Positions 55,966-64,000 of a stretch of 64,000 nt of DNA are shown here, in pieces. Position 1 is the first letter of the stretch; every line of letters begins with the position of its first letter. Position numbers and translations under genes: made by a program. Origin of the DNA: Euglena gracilis (lineage: Eukaryota; Euglenida; Euglenophyceae; Euglenales); assembly GCA_039621445.1 (NCBI GenBank), contig CP154955.1, positions 62,748,123 through 62,812,122 on the forward strand, written 5' to 3'. The notes below the pieces were generated by a model. The model made no database searches, had not been told where the DNA came from, and worked only from the letters and a program-made list of their open reading frames with translations.

Positions 55966-58890
55966 TTTGCTGTTTTTGTCATTAGATAGATGTAAAGCAC
56001 AGGCCCCAACCATCAATTCAACTATGCCTTGTTACAGGCGTCATTGCAAGACATTGACCAAGAAAGAAGGGATTGGAAGCTTTTATGTGAAAGTGCTTCC
56101 AGTTCCCACGCCGATGGGGCACAATTGGTTCAGTTGTCAAGATTGCAGCGTTTATCATCATTGACAGTGGTCGGCGATGAGCCCTCCACTTCATTGGCTT
56201 CAGAGGCTAATGCGGACTCTTCCACACTCACCTTGCCACAACAGGGGTATTCGCCTCTGTCTGCGGCAATGGTGCAGCTGCACACACCGGAGAGACGCGT
56301 GGTGATTCTGCCACCGCTTCTCTGGTGATGGTGGGCTAGAAACCCCGTGTTTCTTTCAACCACCACCCGTTCTTCCACCGGCAAGCGCTTACAGAGCTTT
56401 GCCACCAACACCCGATCTTGGGTGCTATCCCACACTACGTTGGCAGCCGGAGACTCGCCTAGTGGTACCGGAATTCTCCGGTACGTCCCAACCCATGGAT
56501 GGCTATGGGAAGGGCACTGGGGAGCTCCTCACTGCTGATGACGTGCAGGATATCGTTGCTCGGCTTCCAGGGGATCACCCCCTTGTGAGGCAGTTCAACC
56601 ATGTGCAACAATGCGTTACAGATTGTGCAAACGCACTCAACAAAGTGCTTCAGTTTGATGAGGACAACCAAAAACATCTCTACACCAAGCTGGAATACTG
56701 CTGGAATTACTTGCAGGAAGTTGGCAAATATTGCCAGAGGAATTTCGAAAGTGCGGGTATTGACCTTGCAAACTTTCGGGAAACCTTTGACAAAATGTGC
56801 CAACAACTCCCGCAAAACTTCCGGCAAGTTAGTGAATGCATGCATGAAGCGGAAACGCGGAATGATTCCAAGTTTCTGCACTTGCATGACTAACTACGAC
56901 AGTTATCAGGACAAATGGAGTCCTGTTCATCCGCGTTGTTGCATTTGCAACAACAGTTGCATGCACGAGATTCCTCTTCTGCAACAACAAACAGTGGTGG
57001 ATTTGTGTCTATGGACCATTTCACCACATTATCCGCAACTTTCCATGAATCGCAACACCGCATTGTGCAGTTGTGCGATGAAAAGGAAAAGTTTCGGCAA
57101 TTCCAGTCACAAGCCAACGTGAATTTTGCTCCCAACACGTATGTGCGGCAGTTGGAGGAGCGACTTTCCCGTTTGGAGCAGAAAACCTGCTATTGTGACG
57201 CAAATCGGGTTGGATTATCCAATCTGAGCGCGAAAGTGGCGGAAAAAGCACAACGGCAGGATTCCCTGCAGTTGCAGTTGCAGACCGACATTGGCGGGAT
57301 TCACTCGGCCATTGCGGGTTTGCAACAAAGCTACTCCGCACTTTTCCACCGAGTTCCGGACATTAGCGCTATTCAAACTGCTATTGGAGAACTCCAGACC
57401 CGGTATACATCGGTGTCTACCAAAGTAACGGAAATGCAGTCTCTACATGCAGGTTCCAGTTCCCGGATTACCGAGAACCCTGATTTCAAGGCATTTCATG
57501 ACAAAATGCTCACTGGCAATCAGGAAACCTTGCAAGATTTCTGCAACAGCCTATTACGGCTTGAGGAATCGGTGAATCGGAATGCCCGATCCACGCAAGG
57601 TGAGATTACCAGGTTGGATGACCGAATTTCCGCGTTTTTAGATAAGCCACAACCCGGAAATTTGCCAGTGGGTACCACAACCGCGTTGTCGGATAATCCT
57701 GCACCGGTTACACCCACCACCACAGCAACCAAGGTGCAAACACCTTTGCAGATTCTCTCAAAAGCTGTAAAAGCATTAACGGGGCAACTCCAATTTTTGG
57801 ATGAGTCACACGGGAAACTTGTCCAATATGTCACCGGAATTTTCGAAATGATTCCGCATTTGGATGGTTTTCCCCGTTACCGCAAGCGTATTCGCGCTTT
57901 GGAGGATGAAGTTGACCGTATTTGCGGCCAACTCCAACTCGTTGAGCATTTGGAGCAAAGTGTGCATGACTTGTCTGTGGGTTTGGATAATGTGTCCAAA
58001 CAACAGCGGGTTTCACACCGCAATTCGGCAGTATGCATTGCCGAATATGCGCCAAATGTTCCAGATTCGCGCTTCCACAACCCGAATCCAGGTGCACACG
58101 CACCACCACCACCCGTGTCCCGAGTGTCACAATCCGCGATTCCGCGAATTGTGCCACCATTGGCCCTGTCCACAACCCAAACCCAGTTTTCGGATGAATT
58201 TCCCATTACGGGAACCCAATTTTCGGAAAACATGGCGATTCCGCCAAGTCTCCATCAAGAAATCCATCATTCCATGCTTGTGCGTGGAATGAGCCAAACC
58301 CGTACACCGGGAGTGGGTCACATGTTGCATGCGTGACATACCCCCACACCGGAGAGTCCCCGTATTACGGGTGACCAACAGGGTTTGCGACCGGATTTCC
58401 GGTACCAGGATTCTCCTTCACCAGAAATTTCGTGATTCCGACAAGAATCCGGAAAGGATACGCTTGGTGCTGGAGCGTACCCAGGCCCAAAACCGCGGAA
58501 TGCCACCGAGGGTCATTGGGTTTCTCAGAAAGACTTCAAGGGCACCATCGCAATCGCGAACAAGGTGAAACCCCAATGGGACGGTGATCCAACCACATGG
58601 AGACAGTTTTTCCGGGACTGGGAGTACTACTGGGCATTGAAAGGGCCAACCCAGGACACAAACCCGGAGGTGATCAAGATGGAATTCATCGATTGCCTCC
58701 CTAGGGATGAGAAGGAGCGCGCGCGACAACTTGTAATTCGCTACCGCGTTTCCTTTGATGACCTGGAAGAGCAATACGCTTCCACCAGTTCAAGTTTGGT
58801 CGCTAGGATTACCCTGGAGACCAAGTGGCGGCAATGCGCCCCACCCGATCGCAATGGAAGTCCATTGACCTTTGGTATGCCAAATGGTTA
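55966..58890 (+). pseudogene. gag of element 1R, coiled-coil and capsid regions
   Basis: The start region at 55988 reads ATG TAA where 1L reads ATG CAA, so codon 2 is a stop. Frames follow at 56029-56328, 56399-56893 (YALPPTPDLG-type start, CVTDCANALNKVLQFDEDN), 56915-58336 (long helical region, e.g. AVKALTGQLQFLDESHGKL) and 58565-58891 (capsid: WDGDPTTWRQFFRDWEYYW). An 11-base insertion near 58850 relative to 1L breaks the frame before the knuckle region. Confidence 0.85.
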
Positions 58891-59976
58891 GGACTTGCCG
58901 CTGAAGTGGATGAACTTAGTGAAAAGCAAATGCGCGAACAGTTTGACGCTGTTCTCATGCATTTCACGCCTAGCCTCATTAAGGATATCCACCGTGAGGA
59001 GTTGGCGAGTCATCCAATGACTCTTGACCAACGCTGGAACTACATTTCCAAGCAATTGAAGCTATCACAGCATCTCGGTCAAATTCATTCCGCGTATAAC
59101 GCACACCCAACCGCTGGATTACCGGCTGGTTCGGTGAACGCATTTCAAAAATCAAAATCACCGGTTTCACCCACTTCATCCACCACGGGATCGAAAACGC
59201 GATATCCGCGTTCTTCGGACCAAGCCACGGATAAAGTGTGCTTTTTGTGCAACAACTCGGGACATATGTCTCCGGAATGTCCTAATCCTGAAGCGCGAAA
59301 GCGTATTCAGAGTCCGCGAGGCTCGACCTCATCACGAGGTTCGGGTTCTTCTGCATTTTCACGCCAATCGGGCAATTCACGGTCATCGGGTCCCCGTTCC
59401 GGTGGTATTAGCCCCCGGATCCCGTTACGTGATGAGCGGAAACACGGTACCCCTCGGGGTAGGTCACCCGGTGCCCCGGCCAAGAAGCGTGATTCTTATC
59501 GCGAGACATCGCGATCGCGTTCGCGAAGCGGATCATCCTCTTCGCGATCCTCATCGGGAAAACCTGGATACACCGGTCATGGTCGACGGGATACCCGCCC
59601 ACCACGACGGTTTGACGGGAAATCGGGAAACCGATCCCCTCGTTACCTAGAATCGCGACACAAATCTTGGTGTTTGCTTTGTGGATTGAGTGATCACCTC
59701 TCATCCAAATGCCCGCGTTCTCGTTCTCCCCGCTCTGGCCAACGTCATCGCAGTATGAATCGCAGTGACAAGGATCACTCCTCCAACCGCCATAAAGTCG
59801 GTTTCAAGATATCTTGTTTGGAGGATGACACCCCGTCTTCGGGCAGGGGCAGGGAGGGGGATGAGACCACGGATACCCCTTTTGACAAGTCCCGCATGCC
59901 GGTGCGCACGTTGAAGTCCGTTTATACCTGTAAAAGGCCCATGGCCGGCTATTCGGCCGGTTCGGACCTGGAGTAG
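58825..59976 (+). pseudogene. gag C-terminus of element 1R with two zinc knuckles and an SR-rich tail
   Basis: Contains WKSIDLWYAKWLGLAAEVDE (capsid end), the CCHC knuckle CFLCNNSGHMSPECP (about 59240-59282), a Ser/Arg-rich region (SRSRSRSGSSSSRSSSGK), and a second knuckle CLLCGLSDHLSSKCP (about 59674-59718). Both knuckles keep the CX2CX4HX4C spacing for zinc. Role: RNA binding and packaging. The frame is open for 383 codons, the best preserved part of this gag. Confidence 0.85.
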
Positions 59977-60063
59977 GGGAGCCCGCTGTCCGAGGGCACG
60001 GACCTCTGGGCTGATGAACAGATGGAGGTAGGACCTGATCAACCCTTCCCCCCCTGCCCATCT

Positions 60064-61240
60064 GCCTTCCTGGTCGGTACCCGGAAAATTTTCGGGTCCC
60101 CCAACCCCTAGTCCAACTTTCCGCTCGGCATGTTGTGCAAAGTAGGAAAGGGTTCATGGGAAAGCTGGCAAGAAAACGTATTTTCGCCAGACCCTTCACT
60201 TTGCTTACCCCCCATGGAACTTTTGGTCCAAGCGGAAATTAAAATCCAAAATTTTTGTGCAAAAGTCAAAACTCTCATTGACACTGGTTGTCGCATTGCA
60301 CTACTTTTTCGGTTCGGGTTGATACCAACCCCCCTCTTGGTGAAAGCCAAGAAGATGGAAGATGGGGATGCGAATCCGGAATGCATGGTTCTGACGTAAT
60401 TCTGGGATACCCCTTTTTACGTCAGCACCAACTGGTAGTGGATTGCCACTCCCACGGTTTGCGCACATCACCATTCTCTTCATTGCCCCCCAAACCTTCA
60501 TCACCTGTGGCGTCAACCACGACGACCACCAATTTTTCCACACCGTTTTCGAAAAATTTTACCCCGTTATCAACCACACCAACCAACGTTTTCCACACTG
60601 GGTGTACCGAGAAAGTTCACCCCCTGCCCAATGACACACCAACTTCCGTTCCCCATGAGGCAGGGCAAGCGAGTAGCGGTACCCCCTCAGTTCCACTGGG
60701 TTGCAAGACGAAAGCCCAATGGCCTGAAGTACGTACGGTGTCGAGAAGTCGCCCAGCTGCACCAATACCGCGTTTTCCACCAAATGGATCGCTTTCAGAT
60801 ACATCTGTACACCCCCAGCAGCTACTAAAGCGCATCCCAACTTTTACACACACCCCCACCAGACCAACATGCGCGACCAGGACCTCCAATGTGTGCACTG
60901 TAGGAGAATTTCCGCCCAGCCAGATTTCGATTGTGGATGTTTAGTCCAAACACCAACACTAATCCCAATTTCGAGCACCCATACACTTGGTTGCGGATCG
61001 CAATGCGCGACCGTACATCAAGTGCTCCAACAACGAGGTATTGCCTTGTTGTTTGGAACCGCGAAATCCGTGTCACACACCTCCCCCACCTCCATCTGGC
61101 ATGAAATGGACTGGGTATGCACCCATCCGACCCATCAACCCTTGGGAATGCCCCTTGGGAGTGTGGATGACACACCCTTGACCTATGTTTGCGGATCCCT
61201 AAATTGCTTTACCGCTCTTCAACCCGCGCTGATTGGTTGA
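60064..61240 (+). pseudogene. Protease and proline-rich linker of element 1R
   Basis: AKVKTLIDTGCRIALLF (60130-60399) holds the Asp-Thr-Gly active site. After a frameshift, VILGYPFLRQHQLVVD (60288-60944) is the C-terminal strand. The Ser/Thr/Pro linker and Cys-rich motif (QCVHCRRI, DFDCGCLV) follow. Compared with 1L, the stretch between LLVKAKK and SGIHGSDVILGY is shortened, so part of the flap region is deleted. Confidence 0.82.
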
Positions 61241-61780
61241 TTGGCTGATTCCTTCGATTTGCCGTTGGAAATTGATACTTTTTCATCAAAAGCGCATGCG
61301 CGCTTGTCGCGATATTGGTCGCGACATTCGAACGCATTTCTTTAATTTTGGGGTGATACAGTGCTATGGTTGCACCCTCCCCCAAAACTTATACCGGATG
61401 TGGTGGAGAAAATCCTCCGCGATATACCGCGAGGAGCTCTCCTCATACCCGACAATCCGAATGCGGATTGGTTTTACCAACTATCCTATGTGTGTTTTCA
61501 ATGGTGGGATTTACCCGCTGATGTACCACTATTTGAGGGTTTTTGTGGTATATTATTACCACCTGTTAAAGAAATCATTTTTCGGGTTTGTTTCTTTGAC
61601 GCATTCGGAATATCTGATTTGCGTGTGCCAAGATACCTTGGTACCAATGGGGCTGCCACACCCTCAACGCAGATTTCTGCGGTCATTGAGAGTGCTGGCC
61701 AACACCCCAAATCTGCTGACTACTGTTCGTGAATTACTCGCGAATTCCACGGTGTACTGGATAACCCAGTTTACGCCTGC
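61241..61780 (+). pseudogene. Dam-like domain of element 1R
   Basis: Frames around 61240-61360 (the counterpart of IDTFSSKADVRLSRYWSRHS) and 61361-61732 (LWLHPPPKLIPDVVEKILRD, then GALLIPDNPNADWFYQL). The HPPP tetrapeptide, as in 1L, replaces N/D-P-P-aromatic. The conserved region leads without a gap into the RT. Assignment is inferred as for 1L. Confidence 0.5.
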
Positions 61781-61792
61781 GACATCGACCCC

Positions 61793-62716
61793 GTGATTCG
61801 CGGTCCGTTCGGTGTTTGCAAAATCTGGCTCAAGGATGGCGCTAAGCCCATGCACCGGAAATTCTTCCGTTGTTCGGGTGAACGCAAACAGGCTCTCAAC
61901 GAGATGATTGTGAAGCTCATCCAGCGGAAGTGGATTATCCCTTCCAAGAGCGAATGGACATCACAAGCTTTTGTGGTGCCCAAACCCGCTGACCAGTCTG
62001 GTCAGAAGAAGTGGAGACTGGTGCTGGATTACCGGTACCTGAACTTCCAAACGAAGGATGACCCCTTCCCGCCACCGCTGATCAGGATTTGATCACGAGA
62101 CAATCGGATAAGCAGTTGTGGTCAATCTTTGATCTAGAAGACGGTTTCCATCAGATGCATTTGCATCCTGATTCGCAACCGTACACGGCACTCGTGACAT
62201 CCAAGGGGGTGTACCAATGGACGGTACTCCCCATGGGTGTTAAGAATGGTCCAGCCATGTTTCAACGCGTGATCCAGTGGGTTTTGCGCGATTTACCGTT
62301 TGCTCTGGTGTACATCGATGATGTACTAGTGGGAACCCAACCGCCATCCGCGAAATCGTGCGAGGATATCCTCGAACCGCATTATCGCGATGTGCGGGCG
62401 GTATTATCCGCGTTCAAATAGCATTTGCTTTTTGTGAAGGGTTCCAAAATGCACCTGTTTCGCGAAATTATAAAGTTTTGCGGACACATCCTGAGCAACG
62501 GGCAGCGTAAAAATGCATTTGCTTTTTGTGAAGGGTTCCAAAATGCACCTGTTTTGCAAAATTATTAAGTTTTGCGGACACATCCTGAGCAACGGGCAGC
62601 GTAAAGCCGCACCCAGCAAGATGGAGGCCATTAAGAAATGGACTCCTGAGGTCATTAAGACCTTAACACACTTAAAGGGATTTTTGGGATTAGCCCAATA
62701 TTACGCGATTTACTGA
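61793..62716 (+). pseudogene. Reverse transcriptase of element 1R
   Basis: WRLVLDYRYLNFQT (61793-62092), a one-base loss near 62070 that shifts frame, WSIFDLEDGFHQM, VYQWTVLPMGVKNGP and LVYIDDVLVG (62089-62421). The frame then hits a stop (FK then TAG at 62418-62420) where 1L has FKVH. A 94-bp tandem duplication (62421-62608) follows. GFLGLAQYYAIY ends at another stop at 62714. Confidence 0.92.
62421..62608. repeat. 94-bp tandem duplication in RT of 1R
   Basis: gcatttgctttttgtgaagg starts at 62421 and again at 62515; the intervening 94 bases are repeated with a few substitutions. 1L has a single copy. Confidence 0.92.
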
Positions 62717-62742
62717 AATATTTCGCGAAAATCGCGGTACCC

Positions 62743-63446
62743 CTAACCCGACAACTCAAAAATCGGACACCCGAGAACGCAAAAGTCATTTGGGATGACC
62801 AAATGCGCGAGGCCTTGAATAAAATCAAGGACTTGCTCCTCGAGAACGTGGTTCTCGATATCGCGGATCCATACAAACCGTATGCCCTGGAAATCGACAG
62901 CCGCGATTACGCTGTTGGCGGGGTTCTTAGCCAGCATAATGCGGCAAATGAACTCCGACCTGTGGCTTTCTTCAGCAGGAAGCAACAGGGCGAAACAGGG
63001 AAGGACAGGTTAAATGGAGCATTCGCGAAAAGGACACATATGCCATTGTGCTTATTCTCCAGAATTTCCGCAGCTGGATAGCCAGCAGCTTGGTCCAGAT
63101 ACTCGTGATGACGGATCATGAGAGCCTTCAACACTGGTATACCGAGGACCTGAACAAGGCCATGTCATCAGTTGGCAGAAGAAGCCGATGGCATGAGTTC
63201 TTGAGCCAGTTTAACCTGGTGGTTATCTATACCCCACGTCACACGCAAAAAGTTGCGGATCCTCTCAGCCGAGCCCCCTGGTATTATCCTGGGAACCCGG
63301 ATGAGGGTGACGCGAGTTTTCATGGCAGCCATGAGGCTGACCAGTTCGCACGTCGATCCGACGCTGCGGACAACATGCTCGATTAACTACCCGTTTCCCG
63401 GGTATATCGCAGCATCGCCATTTCACCATTGCGTGGAAGGCGCCGG
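62743..63446 (+). pseudogene. RNase H of element 1R
   Basis: LEIDSRDYAVGGVLSQHNAA and LRPVAFFSRKQQG (62803-63081), then after a frameshift TDHESLQHWYTEDLNKAM and TQKVADPLSRAPWYY (63048-63386), in the normal order and strand. The stop in LD-TAA (63384-63386) is absent from the inverted 1L copy, which reads CTCGATTCA. Confidence 0.9.
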
Positions 63447-64000
63447 CGTGGACGCACTGCCGGACCCCGTCGCATTACGCGTACGGAAACTCCTACCCCC
63501 CTATTTTTCTGCGAGTGGGATTATTCGCGTGACCCTGTATATAGTACTATTGTGAATAGTCTTCGTAATGGTGAATCCATAGAGAATTACTTTCTATCAC
63601 CATTGCAGCTTATTTTCCGGAATGATTCTGGTTATAAATATTGTTTACCCCAAGACCTGGTTGATGATGTGATTTTGAGCTATCACAACCATGACAAAGT
63701 TTATGATTACGTTTTTGTTGTCGTCTGTCGGCTGAGTGGGTACATAGTAGCCATTCCATGCCGGAAAGCAGGGTTGGCAGCCCAAATTTTGGCATCCATA
63801 TTCCTGGAGAAATGTATCTGCTTAATGGGTTTACCGAACTAAATCGTGAGTGATCAAGATCACTTGATCTCTTCGCGGTTTTTCACAACTTTGTGCGGTT
63901 TACTCGGCATTGAGCAGCATTTTTCCATTATATACCGTCCGAAAGGCAATGGTAGAGCCGAGGCAGCCGTGAAATCCGTTGTCAATATGCTTCGCCTTTC
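63447..64000 (+). pseudogene. Integrase of element 1R, partial and internally deleted
   Basis: The N-terminal segment (EWDYSRDPVYS, DLVDDVILSYHNHD) contains the HH part of the zinc finger. At about 63697 it jumps to YDYVFVVVCRLSGYIVAIP, skipping the CC half and the first catalytic Asp present in 1L. The short shared motif gacaaa at the junction suggests a microhomology deletion. FLEKCICLMGLPN ends at a stop (TAA at 63840) where 1L reads GLPNE. The second Asp (SDQDH), GRAEAAVKS and the right end lie beyond the stop up to the window edge. Confidence 0.88.

Larger units (their letters stand above)
48954..64000 (+). mobile_element. Element 1R: plus-strand copy of the 1L chromovirus family, 3' end outside the window
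   Basis: 5' LTR (48954-49275), primer-binding site, leader, [tandem array inserted 49517-55947], gag, protease, Dam-like domain, RT, RNase H, and part of the integrase at the right edge. The sequence parallels 1L in inverted orientation through most of its length. Many stops and frameshifts. The integrase has lost the segment with the CC half of the zinc finger and the first catalytic Asp. Confidence 0.9.

Noticed and set aside
1-64000. CRISPR arrays, bacterial promoters or ribosome-binding sites
   Set aside because: The repeats seen are tandem or LTR-type without unique spacers, and the gene content is eukaryotic.

Overview
The window is eukaryotic nuclear DNA dominated by retrotransposons. 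Evidence is nested Ty3/gypsy LTR elements with chromodomain integrases, a YR/DIRS-like reverse transcriptase, non-autonomous DNA transposons with 8-bp target duplications, a eukaryotic-type tRNA-Arg(ACG), and interstitial (CCCTAA)n/(TTAGGG)n tracts. I see no bacterial operon signals. The vertebrate-type telomere motif, very long G/C homopolymers and methyltransferase-carrying retrotransposons suggest a protist, probably algal, but the species cannot be fixed from this sequence.

Left third (1-29.76 kb) is a nest of minus-strand elements. A YR/DIRS-like element (about 27211-29760) is the oldest layer. Element C (5' LTR 26784-27210, gag down to 23962) lies inside it. Element A (LTR 1164-1593, gag 1-966) interrupts the gag of C. 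Element 1L, a chromovirus (1603-23956), sits 9 bp away, flanked by the 5-bp duplication CTTAT. Inside the leader of 1L lies element 2 (11550-23443), an 11.9-kb Ty3/gypsy element with about 810-bp LTRs and a 4-bp CTGC duplication. Element 2 is the most remarkable object: between gag and protease it carries a C5-cytosine-methyltransferase-like gene (17.77-18.42 kb) followed by a Dam-like (N6-adenine MTase type) domain (about 17.38-17.73 kb), then PR-RT-RNaseH-IN-chromodomain.

Middle (29.76-48.95 kb) is gene-poor: modular repeats, G/C-tract DNA, four interstitial telomere tracts, a 7-copy 164-bp satellite, a near-perfect hairpin, and five MITE-like elements with CAGG termini and 8-bp target duplications. 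Two of these MITEs interrupt a Pro/Gly/Tyr-rich host reading frame on the minus strand (38507-39719), whose frame is restored by their exact removal. A tRNA-Arg(ACG) lies at 46605-46677 (-). Two weak unrecognised reading frames lie at 47.7-48.8 kb.

Right part (48954-64000) is element 1R, a plus-strand copy of the 1L family, cut off in the integrase by the window end. Its leader is interrupted by a 6.43-kb tandem array (49517-55947): six 370-bp LTR-like units alternating with five about 842-bp internal units, which I read as a multimerised TRIM-like retroelement. 1R also supplies the uninterrupted version of the site into which element 2 inserted in 1L, confirming the nesting.

Nearly all retroelement genes are frameshifted, often at homopolymers, so they are annotated as pseudogenes; single-base sequencing errors could account for some breaks.
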